DNA from: Bacillota bacterium
Lineage (GTDB): Bacteria > Bacillota > Sulfobacillia > Sulfobacillales > Sulfobacillaceae
Reading direction: 5' to 3'
Assembly: GCA_021820965.1 (NCBI GenBank)
Contig: JAKACZ010000029.1
Location: 1 to 58,904 of the forward strand
Length of the DNA stretch: 58,904 nucleotides
The translations under genes and the position numbers were made by a program. The notes beneath the pieces were generated by a model. The model saw only the letters and a program-made list of their open reading frames with translations, was not told where the DNA came from and did no database searches. Positions 36,510-46,081 of this stretch are shown piece after piece (the stretch's first letter is position 1; the number at the start of each line of letters is the position of its first letter).

Positions 36510-37340
36510 TTATCTGACGCCAACCCCGAACTTCCAGCTGAGTGCCCTCAGCCCGTCGATGGTGGCGCCGGCCTCCATGTGCTGCGTGTAGTGCAGTGCA
36601 ATCTTGAGTGCCCGCGTTTTAGCCTCAAATCCCGCGGTCACCATCAATGGGTTCACCCACCAAATCTCTCGCGACCTATGCGCCATGCCTAAGAGTGCGG
36701 ATTCCAAATCATCCGGATTTCCGACGTCCCAGCCATCGCTGATAATGACTAACCTGGTCGAGGAGCCCAGAAGCCGACGGCCAAATCGCCGGTTCCACTC
36801 CTTAAACGCGTGTCCAATGGCGGTTCCGCTTCCCCATAGACTGGGCTCTTCATATAGGCGGCGAACCGCCTCGGTGTAGCTCGCGCGCAGTGGATCCGAC
36901 AAGTCCGCCACGGCCGTTCCAAACCCGAAAACATAAACATCGGGACGTTCGTGGATCAAACGGTAAAGCCAGGGAAAGTACCACTCGACATACCCGGCCA
37001 TCGATCCGGACACGTCCCATAACACGACCAGCCGCCCGGGCCCGTGCGGCATCCGACGCCACACCACGAAACCGTCTGAGTGCCCCGTCCGGGCCCATCG
37101 TCTCAGCGTCCGTCCCCAGTCGACGCGTATCGGCCTGCCATGCGGCTCACCCCGGCGCGCCACCTGCTCCCAACGAGGGCACCTGCGGCTGACCCCCAGC
37201 AACCAGTCCGGCAGGCGCTCGGGCAGTCCCCCAGTAATGGAATGACCTTCCGCCCAGCTTGCCTTCATCCGGCCTGGCCGCCTCCCTTCACTACTCTCGT
37301 CTCCCATATCCTGGGGGCTTGGGAACGGGGAGCGCACCAA
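36510..37340 (-). CDS. CoxE-like VWA-domain protein, short form
   Basis: Up to 276 residues with a von Willebrand A domain: MIDAS motif WDVSGSMAGY near residue 115, then GSGTAIGHAF and LVIISDGWD. CoxE-type proteins work with the MoxR-family ATPase CoxD in inserting sulfur into or maturing the Mo centre. The N-terminal helical domain found in most CoxE proteins is missing. Start uncertain: a TTG at 37340 or the ATG at 37268 after GGGAGG. It follows the MoxR gene by about 36 bases and ends just before the IscB-type insertion. Confidence 0.8.
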   Translation of the reverse strand: MVRSPFPSPQDMGDESSEGRRPGRMKASWAEGHSITGGLPERLPDWLLGVSRRCPRWEQVARRGEPHGRPIRVDWGRTLRRWARTGHSDGFVVWRRMPHGPGRLVVLWDVSGSMAGYVEWYFPWLYRLIHERPDVYVFGFGTAVADLSDPLRASYTEAVRRLYEEPSLWGSGTAIGHAFKEWNRRFGRRLLGSSTRLVIISDGWDVGNPDDLESALLGMAHRSREIWWVNPLMVTAGFEAKTRALKIALHYTQHMEAGATIDGLRALSWKFGVGVR

Positions 37341-37376
37341 TCCCGATGGCCCCGAGAGAGCGCGATCTGGGGGGAT

Positions 37377-38252
37377 TCATGTCTCCGGTTCCACCAGTTC
37401 GTCGAGACGTTCCAGCACGCGCTGCAAATCTAGTGCATCTTTAACCACCAGTCCCAAGCTTTGCTCGACCCAGCGGCGATCCCAACGAGAGATCCGTTGA
37501 ATGGCTGCCGCGCGCGCCCAATCGATACTCTCGGATAAGCCGGGAGCCTTTAACAAATTCCAGGTTCTCAACCGACGCACCGCGCCGACCAGTGGTTCTA
37601 CCAGGGTTGACTGAAGCTCGGGCACATGAAAACGCACAACCGTTTCTTCACGCTGAGCGTCGGGCCAATCCAAAAAGATATAGAGACACCGTCGCCGCAG
37701 CGCGTCCGAGAGCGGTCGCTGCCGGTTCGAGGTCAACACCGTAATCGGCGCGTGGGTGGCCTTCAACGTCCCTCTTTCGGGTATCGATATTTGAAACGCA
37801 CTCAGATATTCCAACAGCATGGCTTCAAACGCTTCGTCGGCGCGGTCTACCTCATCGATCAGCAAGACCGAATCGGGTTCCTGAATCGCCTGCAGCAGCG
37901 GACGCGCCAGCAGAAACTCGTCGGAAAACGGGTCAGTCGCTTGGTTCTGGGTCAGATGCGCCCATTGCGCGTGGTAGTTCCAATCATACAAGGCTTCGCT
38001 CGCGCCTAGTCCCTCGTAACACGAGAGACGAATCAGCGGTTTGCCGGTGCCCTGAGCGATCGCCTCCGCCAAAGCGGTTTTTCCGCTTCCCGACGGTCCC
38101 TCCAGAAGCAACGGCCGACCCATTTCTACCGCCAGTTCCAGCATCAACATGATGTTGTCGGTTGCTAAGTACCGTCCATCGCGGAGTATTTTAGCCCAAG
38201 CCAGCCCTTCTGCGATGACGCAAACCTCCTCGGACATATGGAGCGTGTCCAC
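37377..38252 (-). CDS. MoxR-family AAA+ ATPase (CoxD-like)
   Basis: A 291-residue AAA+ ATPase with Walker A LLEGPSGSGKTALAEAIA, Walker B LLIDEVDRADE, sensor TSNRQRPLSDALRRR and the acidic lid. CoxD-type MoxR proteins help to assemble the active site of molybdenum hydroxylases. The start is GTG 38252 or ATG 38237; neither has a strong ribosome binding site, but a good promoter lies just upstream. First gene of operon 2 after that promoter. Confidence 0.9.
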   Translation of the reverse strand: MDTLHMSEEVCVIAEGLAWAKILRDGRYLATDNIMLMLELAVEMGRPLLLEGPSGSGKTALAEAIAQGTGKPLIRLSCYEGLGASEALYDWNYHAQWAHLTQNQATDPFSDEFLLARPLLQAIQEPDSVLLIDEVDRADEAFEAMLLEYLSAFQISIPERGTLKATHAPITVLTSNRQRPLSDALRRRCLYIFLDWPDAQREETVVRFHVPELQSTLVEPLVGAVRRLRTWNLLKAPGLSESIDWARAAAIQRISRWDRRWVEQSLGLVVKDALDLQRVLERLDELVEPET

Positions 38253-38276
38253 AATGATGTCGGGGGGAAAGCCCTA

Positions 38277-38305
38277 GTTATAGTGTGAGCCTTCGCCTCC
38301 GACAA
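38277..38305 (-). promoter_or_regulatory. Sigma-A-type promoter of Mo hydroxylase operon 2
   Basis: On the minus strand TTGTCG (38305-38300) and TATAAC (38282-38277) are separated by exactly 17 bases. Transcription would start near 38270, about 18-33 bases before the MoxR start. It marks the head of the moxR-VWA-coxMSL transcript. Confidence 0.65.
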
Positions 38306-38345
38306 ATCAAGACACGCCTGCGTCCGGCGGCGGATGAGGCGGATC

Positions 38346-38597
38346 TCACAACCCGCTTTGACCCCGTTGCCGGCGGCGCTGCATGAGGCGCCAGCGGCGT
38401 GGTTCAGTGAGATAGCGCACCCCGGGGGGATAGATCTGCACTAAGAGAGCCTGAGGAATGGTCATCTGCAAGTTGCCACAGAGCGTGCACTGCCGGCCGG
38501 ACACTACGGTGACGACCGCGCTCTGGCCTTCAACGGTGAGCGGCCCGGTTTCGACCACATCTTCCGAACCGCAGGTTGGGCATCTAAGATCCAACAC
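38346..38597 (-). CDS. Small zinc-ribbon protein
   Basis: An 83-residue protein with two CxxC knuckles, LRCPTCGSE near residue 6 and RQCTLCGN near residue 38, forming a probable four-cysteine zinc ribbon, and a basic C-terminus. The start is GTG 38597 with GGAGGG 6 bases upstream. It resembles YgiT-type zinc fingers only in the cysteine pattern. It lies just upstream of the MoxR promoter. Function unknown; a regulatory or maturation role for the neighbouring operon is conceivable. Confidence 0.7.
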   Translation of the reverse strand: MLDLRCPTCGSEDVVETGPLTVEGQSAVVTVVSGRQCTLCGNLQMTIPQALLVQIYPPGVRYLTEPRRWRLMQRRRQRGQSGL

Positions 38598-38755
38598 GGG
38601 AATCCCTCCTTGGGCCCTCCTTGGGCTGTCCCTTGCAATTTCTCGCCGGGCTCAAGCGATTCCTTCCCGTATCCACACTTTATCCACAGTTTTTTCACAC
38701 CATTATCCCCAAAATATCCACAGGGCTCGACACTCGCTGTCGAACCTCTCCGCAT

Positions 38756-40267
38756 TCACACTGCGAATACACGCCGCCCCGCGACTATGGTAGCTTGCAC
38801 GGCCAGTCGCTCGGGCTCGCCCGTGCTCAAGCCGATGCGCGGATCTTCTCGCCAGACAGTCAAATCACCCCAATACCCCGGCTCAATCAACCCGGAAGGG
38901 CGCCCGTCCAGTATGGCCGGGCCTCGCGTGTAGCACCAGATAGCCTCGTCCGAGGTAATCCGCTGGTCCGGATACCAGGGTTCGTCGCCGGGACGGGCGC
39001 GATGGACCGCGGCCCAAAGTCCTGATACCGGTTCGAGCGGGGCGATGGGAGCATCTGATCCAAACGCCAACGGAATGCGGGAGCGCAGAATGTCGGCGAA
39101 TCGAAAGGCCCCGCGGCTTCGGGCACCCCAGTACCGATCGGCAATATCGCGGTCAACCAGCAAATGGGCGGGCTGCATAGACAGGCCGACGGCGCTCCCG
39201 GTCAAACCATCGAGATCGACATCGCCAAGTAGCTGGGCGTGCTCGATGCGGTGCATGGCACCGTTCAGGCCCTGCCGGTGCTGCAATGCCTTCACTGCCT
39301 CGTGCACAGCTTGATCACCAATGGCGTGCACCGACGCCAACAACCCTCCGCCCGTAAGAAGCGATGCCCAGCGTCGCAACGCGGGTGGGGACAATGAGCG
39401 AATCCCCATGTTCCCGGGTTCCTCGAGGTAGGGCTCCTGCATCCAGGCCGTGTGCGATCCCAAGGCGCCATCGACAAAGAGTTTGACGCCCATGATAGTG
39501 AGAAGGTGGTAGCCAAATCCCTGTGATATCCCCGCACGCAAGAGGCCGCGACCAGCCTGGTGGCGCAAAAACAGTTGAATCCGAAGTTTTCCTTCCACGG
39601 CGTCGGATGCCGCCAGGGTCAAAAGCCCCTGGCGGTCCTCCATAGCCGTGACCCCCACGAATCCGGCCTGGACCGCCGATTGGACCGCCCGGTCGACTGC
39701 CGCTTGAGTTCCCGCCTCATCCAGACGGGCAGCCTCATCTTGAGCCCAGAAGGCCCGATCTTCGCGAAGAATGCCCGTTTGCGAGGCGCGTCTGGCCTCT
39801 TCGCCGCGAAGCTGCAAGCGCTCTATCGCAACGTGATTTAGCCAGACGGTGTGATAGTCGAGGCTTACCATAAGCGCAGGATGAGAGTCGGCTGCCTGAT
39901 CGAGCGATGCGATATCCGGATCGCGTCCAAGCGCCTGACGGTTCCAGCCCACCCCGATGAGCCATTGTTCCGCAGCCAGATCGCGCGCTCTTTGCCGCAC
40001 TTTCGACAACACCTGGTCCAGCCCCTCGTCCGCTTGGCAGCGTACCCGCGAAAAGCTCCGTCCCCATTCCAAAAGATGGACATGGCTGTCCCAAAAACCG
40101 GGGGTGACAAAGCCTCCGCTCAGAGACTCCACCCGATCATTAGGCCGGCGCTGCGAGACCAACGTCTGGTCGCCGACGGCTAGGATAGTACCATTAACAT
40201 CGGTGTCCGTCACAATCACGGTCACGAGCGGATTTGCTGTCGCCAGGTCCACCCAAAACGTTGCCAC
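38756..40267 (-). CDS. YtcJ-like amidohydrolase
   Basis: A 503-residue metal-dependent hydrolase of the amidohydrolase superfamily, YtcJ/composite-domain type. The metal-binding GFWDSHVHL motif is at about residue 55; HAIGDQAV and a C-terminal AFGSDAPIAPLEP segment with the catalytic Asp follow. These enzymes cleave amide or formamide bonds; substrates are mostly unknown. The start is GTG 40267 with AGGGGGGA 5 bases upstream. It follows an SDR by 20 bases and is probably cotranscribed with it. Confidence 0.9.
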   Translation of the reverse strand: MATFWVDLATANPLVTVIVTDTDVNGTILAVGDQTLVSQRRPNDRVESLSGGFVTPGFWDSHVHLLEWGRSFSRVRCQADEGLDQVLSKVRQRARDLAAEQWLIGVGWNRQALGRDPDIASLDQAADSHPALMVSLDYHTVWLNHVAIERLQLRGEEARRASQTGILREDRAFWAQDEAARLDEAGTQAAVDRAVQSAVQAGFVGVTAMEDRQGLLTLAASDAVEGKLRIQLFLRHQAGRGLLRAGISQGFGYHLLTIMGVKLFVDGALGSHTAWMQEPYLEEPGNMGIRSLSPPALRRWASLLTGGGLLASVHAIGDQAVHEAVKALQHRQGLNGAMHRIEHAQLLGDVDLDGLTGSAVGLSMQPAHLLVDRDIADRYWGARSRGAFRFADILRSRIPLAFGSDAPIAPLEPVSGLWAAVHRARPGDEPWYPDQRITSDEAIWCYTRGPAILDGRPSGLIEPGYWGDLTVWREDPRIGLSTGEPERLAVQATIVAGRRVFAV

Positions 40268-40287
40268 GGGCGTCCCCCCTCATGTCA

Positions 40288-41073
40288 TCAGGCCGGCCCG
40301 CGATGGGATCCGCCGTCGATATCGATACTGGTTCCCGTAATCATTCGGGCCTCCTCTGACAACAAAAATACCACGGCTTGCGCGATATCGCGCGCCGTTG
40401 GCAGGCGGCCCAGCGGGCCCGAGGCTTTGAGGCCGGCCAATGCCTGTTCGCGGGAGATGTTCTGCAAGGCGGCATAGCCCTCGGCCATCAGTCGCAATAG
40501 ATCGGTGTCGGTAGCGCCGGGATTGACGGCCAGCACGCGAATTCGACGGGGTGCCAAATCATCGGCAAGAATTTTCGTGAGCCCCCTGAGCGCCCCATTG
40601 ATCGTTGTTGCGGCTGCTAGCCGGGGATTGGGATCCTTCCCGGTAATGCCCAGCACGTTCACCACGACCCCCAAACCAGCCGGCAAGTGTGCGACAGCAG
40701 CACGGATAACGGCAAAGTATCCCCAAAACTTCACGTTCCAATCATGCTGCCAAGTGCTCCAAGGTGTCTCCAGCGCATGTCCCACCGTCGCACCGCCTGC
40801 GGCATTCACCACCGCTGTCAGACCCCCCATGGCCCTGACCGCATCGTTCACCAGCCTGGCAGCCGACGCCTCGGTGCCATCGATGCGTGCGCCAATTCCA
40901 TGTGCTCGGCCTTGACCTCCGTCCAGGCGATGCGCCGCTAGGGTGGCTCGCCCTTGATCGGTGCCCACAATCGCGGCCTGTCCTCCCGATTCGATAATCA
41001 GTCCCGCCACCGCATATCCGATGCCGCGGGTGCCGCCGGTAACGAGCACCTTGGCCTCGTCCCACTTGGTCAT
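40288..41073 (-). CDS. Atypical short-chain dehydrogenase/reductase (second)
   Basis: A 261-residue SDR with VLVTGGTRGIGYAV for dinucleotide binding, NAAGGAT and a C-terminal GTSIDIDGGSH. The catalytic Tyr and Lys are replaced: the usual YxxxK position, counted back from IRVLAVNPG, reads ATTIN. The same Lys-to-Asn change is seen in the SDR at 11483. The start ATG 41073 has GGGAGGGA 5 bases upstream; the frame to 41100 has no support. A terminator separates it from the upstream mutase gene. Confidence 0.87.
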   Translation of the reverse strand: MTKWDEAKVLVTGGTRGIGYAVAGLIIESGGQAAIVGTDQGRATLAAHRLDGGQGRAHGIGARIDGTEASAARLVNDAVRAMGGLTAVVNAAGGATVGHALETPWSTWQHDWNVKFWGYFAVIRAAVAHLPAGLGVVVNVLGITGKDPNPRLAAATTINGALRGLTKILADDLAPRRIRVLAVNPGATDTDLLRLMAEGYAALQNISREQALAGLKASGPLGRLPTARDIAQAVVFLLSEEARMITGTSIDIDGGSHRGPA

Positions 41074-41132
41074 GGCGTTCCCTCCCGTCTCTATGACCAT
41101 ATGGGAGTGCCGTTCAACTATTCGTGACAGGG

Positions 41133-41162
41133 AAAAAAAGGGCGCGGCCCGAGACCGTGCCC
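41133..41162 (-). terminator. Rho-independent terminator after the mutase gene
   Basis: On the minus strand AGGGC, a CGG/CCG inner stem and GCCCT form a hairpin followed by seven T (41139-41133). It lies 16 bases after the mutase stop and before the SDR start. Confidence 0.8.
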
Positions 41163-41177
41163 TGGTGCATCATCCGC

Positions 41178-42821
41178 CTAAAAAACCGGTCGTTCACGCC
41201 AGGTACCGAACACGTCCTTCATGGCCCGGGCAATTTCGCCCTCGGTTGCGCCGACGCGCACGCATTCTATGATAGCCGGCATCAATGGTGCCCCGTCGTC
41301 TCGACAGGCGGCTCGGAGGTTCTCCAGCTCCCGCACGACCGACGCCCGGTCGGCCGCGTTACGCCACCGCTTGACTTCCTCACACTGGGCACGCTCAACC
41401 TCGGGGGCAATCTTCAAGATGGGGATGCGCTCCTCTTCCTCTTCGACAAAAGCATTCACACCCACCATCACCTGCTGGTGATTTTCCAGTTCCTTTTGGT
41501 AGCGATATGATGCCTCGGCGATTTCACGCTGGAAGAAGCCATTTTCGATGCCGTTGAGGACACCGCCAATCTCCTCGATCCGCTGGAAATACTCTTCCGC
41601 CTGGCGCTCCATCTCGTCCGTCAGTGACTCGACAAAGTACGAACCCGCCAAGGGATCCACGGTGTTGGTGACGCCGGTTTCGTAGGCGATAATCTGTTGG
41701 GTTCGCAGAGCGATTTTCACCGCCTTTTCGGTGGGCAGGGACAACACCTCGTCCATCGAATTGGTGTGCAGCGACTGGGTTCCGCCCAAGACGGCTGCCA
41801 GACCCTCGAACGCGGTCCGCACGATATTGTTCTCCGGCTGTTGCGCGGTTAGTGAGCAGCCGGCCGTTTGCGTGTGAAATCGCATCATCCACGCTTTCGG
41901 ATTGGTCGCCCCATACTTCTCCTTCATGTGCCGGGCCCAAATTCGGCGTGCCGCCCGAAACTTAGCGATTTCCTCAAAAAAATCAATGTGCGAGTTGAAA
42001 AAGAACGACAGGCGTGGTGCAAATTTGTTGACATCCAACCCGGCCGCGATGCCGGCCTCCACATAGGCGAATCCGTCGGCCAGGGTAAAGGCCAGTTCCT
42101 GTGCCGCCGTGGACCCGGCTTCCCGGATGTGGTACCCGCTAATGCTAATGGAGTTCCACTGCGGCACGTGCTCCGTTGCATAGGCCATCATGTCCACAAT
42201 CACCCGCATTGAGGGCCGCGGCGGAAACAGCCATTCCTTTTGCGCGATGTATTCTTTCAGAATATCAGCCTGCAGCGTACCGCGCAGCCTATCCCAGGAA
42301 ACGCCCTGGCGCTCTGCCGCCACCAGGTACATGGCCCAGATAATCGGCCCCGGCCCATTGATGGTCATAGATGTAGACACTTGGTCGAGCGGGATGTCTT
42401 GGAACAGCCGCTCCATGTCGCCGAGGCTGTCAATGGCCACCCCTTCACGGCCAACTTCGCCCAGGCCTTGCGGATCGTCGGAGTCATAGCCCATCAACGT
42501 GGGCATGTCGAATGCCACTGACAACCCGGTTTGTCCGTGGTCTAAGAGATAGCGAAAACGCTGGTTGGTTTCACGTGCCGTACCGAATCCAGCAAATTGC
42601 CGCATCGTCCAGAGCCGGCCTCGGTACATCGTTTCATGGATACCTCGAGTATAGGGATATTGCCCGGGAAGACCGATACCTTCGGCTGCAGGCCGGTCGT
42701 GCTCGGTGTACAGCCGGTTCACGGGAATCCCCGACAACGTCCGGTACTGCCGCTGCCCCTGATACGGATCGGCCAGGTCGGACTGACTTTGGTGATGCGG
42801 CTTTCTCACTTCGATCGCCAT
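41178..42821 (-). CDS. B12-dependent acyl-CoA mutase large subunit, isobutyryl-CoA mutase-like
   Basis: A 547-residue mutase large subunit without the C-terminal B12-binding domain, which must come from a separate small subunit not seen here. TIM-barrel motifs include [19 protein letters not shown] and [12 protein letters not shown]. Specificity positions: RQFAGFG has Phe where methylmalonyl-CoA mutase has Tyr89, and KEYIAQKEW has Gln where that enzyme has Arg207. Phe/Gln is the pattern of isobutyryl-CoA mutase; the Asp of 2-hydroxyisobutyryl-CoA mutase is Ala here (LSVAFD). The start ATG 42821 has GAGGGGG 6 bases upstream. Adjacent leucine/valine dehydrogenase supports a branched-chain role. 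Confidence 0.88.
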   Translation of the reverse strand: MAIEVRKPHHQSQSDLADPYQGQRQYRTLSGIPVNRLYTEHDRPAAEGIGLPGQYPYTRGIHETMYRGRLWTMRQFAGFGTARETNQRFRYLLDHGQTGLSVAFDMPTLMGYDSDDPQGLGEVGREGVAIDSLGDMERLFQDIPLDQVSTSMTINGPGPIIWAMYLVAAERQGVSWDRLRGTLQADILKEYIAQKEWLFPPRPSMRVIVDMMAYATEHVPQWNSISISGYHIREAGSTAAQELAFTLADGFAYVEAGIAAGLDVNKFAPRLSFFFNSHIDFFEEIAKFRAARRIWARHMKEKYGATNPKAWMMRFHTQTAGCSLTAQQPENNIVRTAFEGLAAVLGGTQSLHTNSMDEVLSLPTEKAVKIALRTQQIIAYETGVTNTVDPLAGSYFVESLTDEMERQAEEYFQRIEEIGGVLNGIENGFFQREIAEASYRYQKELENHQQVMVGVNAFVEEEEERIPILKIAPEVERAQCEEVKRWRNAADRASVVRELENLRAACRDDGAPLMPAIIECVRVGATEGEIARAMKDVFGTWRERPVF

Positions 42822-42867
42822 TTGGCACCCCCTCATGTAATATATCGGCACCAAGCCGACTCTGAGC

Positions 42868-43962
42868 CTACGACCGAATACGTCGAATGGCGTGCACGTA
42901 GGTTAACCGTTTACGAACATGGTCCAGTGCGACCGCCATTGTCGACCGTCCGGTTTCATCCGCTTCTTTGAAAACTGCGAGCAATAGATCGTAAATGGAT
43001 TCAATTTGGTGACGGACCCGCTCGGGGTTGTAGCCCTGAATTTCATCCGCCACTTGAATCAAGCCGCCGGCGTTAGCAATGAAGTCCGGTGCATACAAAA
43101 TGCCGCGTTCACGCAGCCGATCGGCCAGTTTGTCATCTTCCAACTGGTTGTTGGCAGAACCGGCAATCACTTGGCATTCCAAGTGATCGACGGTTTCGTG
43201 GTTAATCACACTGCCCAGCGCACAGGGAGCAAACACGTCACACGAGGTTTCCACCACTGCCCACGGATCCGTGGGTTCAATCCCGAGTTCGGACGATACA
43301 CGCCCGACAACGTGGGGATTAATGTCCGCGCCAATGACCTCGGCGCCTTCTTCCACCGCGTGCCGAGCCACGTGATATCCGACTTTTCCCAACCCCTGCA
43401 CAGCCACCCGCCGCCCTTTTAGAGACGGACTGCCGAAGCGGTGCATTAACCCGGCGTGCATGGCCCGCATCACGCCCAACGCGGTATTGTCTCCAGTATC
43501 TCCGGATCCCCCATAAGCCTTGGGCAACCCGACAAGGTAGTTCGTTTCCCTCAGCGACTGGACGAAATCGTCCTCGGACGTTCCGACATCCTCACCGGTG
43601 CGGTAGCGCCCATTCAGTGTATCGATAAAACGGCCTAGCGCCCGAAAAATTGCTTCCGACTTGTCCGCGGCCGGATCGCCGAGGATAACCGCCTTGCCCC
43701 CGCCAAAATCGAGCCCCGCCGCTGCGGCCTTAAAGGTCATACCCTCTGACAGGCGCAAGGCGTCAGTAAGAGCGGCTTCTTCCGTGGCATAGGGCAGCAT
43801 GCGGCACCCGCCGAGTGCCGGTCCCAGGGTGGTGTCGTGAATCGCGATTATCGCTTTGAGTCCCGAGGCCCGGTCGTAATTGAAGATAACCTGTTCGTGG
43901 CCTCGCCGTTCCATCTCGTCAAATATGTCCATTGCCATCGCGACCCAAGGTCGTTCCGTCAC
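42868..43962 (-). CDS. Leucine/valine dehydrogenase
   Basis: A protein of up to 364 residues in the Glu/Leu/Phe/Val dehydrogenase family, oxidatively deaminating branched-chain amino acids with NAD. The catalytic Lys region reads [11 protein letters not shown], the substrate loop [11 protein letters not shown], and the dinucleotide site [11 protein letters not shown]. The start is unresolved: GTG 43962, or ATG 43938 or 43932, the last matching the family N-terminus MxIF. It precedes the acyl-CoA mutase by about 45 bases, so both probably serve valine or leucine degradation. Confidence 0.92.
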   Translation of the reverse strand: MTERPWVAMAMDIFDEMERRGHEQVIFNYDRASGLKAIIAIHDTTLGPALGGCRMLPYATEEAALTDALRLSEGMTFKAAAAGLDFGGGKAVILGDPAADKSEAIFRALGRFIDTLNGRYRTGEDVGTSEDDFVQSLRETNYLVGLPKAYGGSGDTGDNTALGVMRAMHAGLMHRFGSPSLKGRRVAVQGLGKVGYHVARHAVEEGAEVIGADINPHVVGRVSSELGIEPTDPWAVVETSCDVFAPCALGSVINHETVDHLECQVIAGSANNQLEDDKLADRLRERGILYAPDFIANAGGLIQVADEIQGYNPERVRHQIESIYDLLLAVFKEADETGRSTMAVALDHVRKRLTYVHAIRRIRS

Positions 43963-44279
43963 CGCCTTTGAGAGGAATATGACGACCGCTGTTGATCGTC
44001 CTCACTACCCCCATTATAAATCAAGACGTGATACCGACGAGCTTTTTCCGCCGTGCTTGCTGAGCGGAGCTGTAGATAACGCATATGAGCGGTAGCCAGG
44101 GCGCAAGGAGTACCATGGCTTGGGATTAAAATGGTCGTCGGGCCACCGCCGAGCCCATTGTCACCCGCGTGATTCAGAGAGAATTCGCATGACGCGAGCT
44201 GAAATGCGGGGACTCTCGATGGCTTGTATAATCGGGTATCCGGATTTTATGATTGACCGCTCCTTCTATAGAGCCTTCG
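43963..44279. other. Intergenic region without a gene
   Basis: Upstream region of the dehydrogenase. I see no coding frame; a promoter is expected here but none is clear enough to name. Confidence 0.4.
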
Positions 44280-45180
44280 TCATGCGGAGGCAAATTTGGA
44301 TTGTGTGATGAATGCGGTCGCCAATTTGGCCGACGTACCGAGTAGGAAGCTGGCGCCGTGGTGTAGGGGAACTGTCGCTCTGTTGACCGCCCCTTTCGGT
44401 TGGCGGTGCCTCAGTACGTCCCCGTACCCGGTTTCCAGCAACCCCTCTAAAATTCCGTACGTCGGGTGTTCCCACAGTACGGCTTCAAACGTCCACTCCT
44501 CCCGGAGCCTGCCTCGCTCCCGTGTGCGGTTGGTGACCACCGTGGTCCGGCTCTGCGTCCGGCGGTGGGGTCGGCACTCGGGAGGTCCGGTTCAAGGTGA
44601 AAGGCACCCACCTACAGCCCCTGAACCCGGTCGAGTTTGCTCCAGCATACGGCACAGGCCATGAGGGTGACACGGGTGCCGAGGTTCAGTGCCCTCTCCG
44701 TGACCTCCAGCCTGGCATGAGACGTCCACGGGTCCTTTCCTCGGCCGAGGTTCTGTTGTCCTCGGCATCGTCGGTACTACGACCCGATCTGCCCGGCTCC
44801 GTCCCACCACGCGATTTCACGTTGTGCGCTTATACGCAAGGCCCTGCCGTTCACGGGTGCTCCCGGCGGGGGCGGAGTCGTTCCCAGCTTTGCATCATCT
44901 ACCTTAGCCCCGTGCCGCTCTCCATACGCCGCAAGAGTCCCCGAGTGCATGTACCCGTCTCTTCCTCGAGGATACCAACCTTCGCCCATCCGTGCCGGGC
45001 TCGGCCTCTTGTTTGTCCGACACTCACTTCTGTCGGATACCTGTGACGACGCGGCAATATTCGCTTCATGCTACGGCCCGGTGCCTTGTTTGCCCCCCTG
45101 GTGAGTCCCACCCTCGCGGGCGGCGGGGACGTGACCCTCGGAGCTTTCGCCGGGCTGGTCACCCAGCCCCGGCGTCCGAT
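44280..45180 (-). other. Long ORF-poor, structure-rich region; possible group II intron relic
   Basis: About 900 GC-rich bases contain no supported gene but many potential stems on the minus strand, for example TCCGACA with TGTCGGA (about 45032 and 45017) and GCCGGGGCTGG with CCAGCCCGGC near 45150. A 34-base stretch ending GTACGGAATT (about 44480-44447) has the size and CCGTAC/GTACGG stem of a group II intron domain V, but its AGC triad is not properly paired. No reverse transcriptase is present. I suggest a decayed intron or other large RNA only as a possibility. Confidence 0.3.
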
Positions 45181-45499
45181 TGACTACGCGCTCGGACGGG
45201 CAGTCCGCGCGACCGATCTCTCATCGGCTGGTGTACGATGGTTACTGGCTGCAACACGAATTCGAGGATAGCGATCCTTAAGGGAGAACGGGCCGTTTAG
45301 TGCATCATTCACGTCGTGAAATAACTGAGTGCCCGGGGCTGCCTGGGCACGGGGTTCGGAATCTACGCGCGTGTCTAGGGGGTGTTCTGGAATACTTTTC
45401 TTGGTATTGCCCATACTATGCAGTTGAGGAGGATTGACGCGTGTGGACAAATGCCGTACATTTCAGGTCACACAGGTTCGCCGAAGGAGAGGGCGCCGG

Positions 45500-45730
45500 A
45501 TGGGTTCAAAAACCGTGATGCCGCGCCGCGATGCACGTTTAGAGATGCGAATATCCGCCGAAATTAAAGCGTTGTTGGACGAGGCCGCGGCTTCGGTCGG
45601 GCTGAGCACGTCGGCGTTTGTGTTAGCGACGGTTACGCCGCGGGCCCGAGAAGTGGTGCATCAACGAGAGGTTATAGAAAAACACCGAGAAAACCTGTCG
45701 GCTTGCCGTCAGGATGAATCGGCATCATGA
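45500..45730 (+). pseudogene. DUF1778 (TacA-like) antitoxin, N-terminal part
   Basis: The N-terminal ribbon-helix-helix part of a DUF1778 antitoxin: ARLEMRISAEIKALLDEAAASVGLSTSAFVLATVTPRAREV. ATG 45500 has GGAGAG 8 bases upstream. After HQREVI the sequence leaves the family and stops at 45730 without the C-terminal toxin-neutralising segment, which is found about 280 bases further on. The truncated 76-residue protein may still bind DNA. Confidence 0.82.
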
Positions 45731-45961
45731 TATAATAGACTATGAACTCAGGGAGAGTGACTCGACTTCCTTCTACACTCTCCGGTGTGGAGAAGGCGAC
45801 CGCCAATGTACCCAGGTGGGGTGCTTGGTCGCTGAATGGTTTTGAGGATGCGGTCAGTGCCGTACTCCAAAGTGTCCTCTATCTACTGTAGAGGGACATG
45901 TACGATACGGAGAAGCCGCACACCCCAGAACCCACGGGGCTTGCCCCGTGTGAGGGTCAGG
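45681..45961 (+). mobile_element. Small palindrome-rich insertion splitting the antitoxin
   Basis: About 280 bases between the two halves of the DUF1778 gene. It contains several stems: GAGAGTG with CACTCTC, TGTCCTCT with AGAGGGACA, and near the right end CACGGGGC-TT-GCCCCGTG. No transposase is encoded. A terminal hairpin close to the junction resembles the ends of IS200/IS605-type miniature elements. Borders are estimated from where family similarity stops and resumes. Confidence 0.6.
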
Positions 45962-45964
45962 GAG

Positions 45965-46081
45965 TTGAGTGCGGCAGAAAGTCAGGCTTTCGTTAACCAA
46001 TTATTGAATCCCTCGGAGCCTAATGCCGCATTACGTAACGCTGCGGCGCGCTATTGGGGGCGGGTCGACCGTTCCCAGTAA
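45965..46081 (+). pseudogene. DUF1778 antitoxin, C-terminal part
   Basis: LSAAESQAFVNQLLNPSEPNAALRNAAARYWGRV is the conserved toxin-wrapping tail of DUF1778 antitoxins. It is in frame with an ATG at 45836 inside the insertion, giving a possible 81-residue fusion. Its stop TAA overlaps the toxin ATG at 46081 by one base, preserving the original antitoxin-toxin junction. Confidence 0.78.

Noticed and set aside
41178..42821. Annotation as methylmalonyl-CoA mutase
   Set aside because: The two residues that set methylmalonyl specificity are Phe and Gln instead of Tyr and Arg, so I name it isobutyryl-CoA mutase-like.
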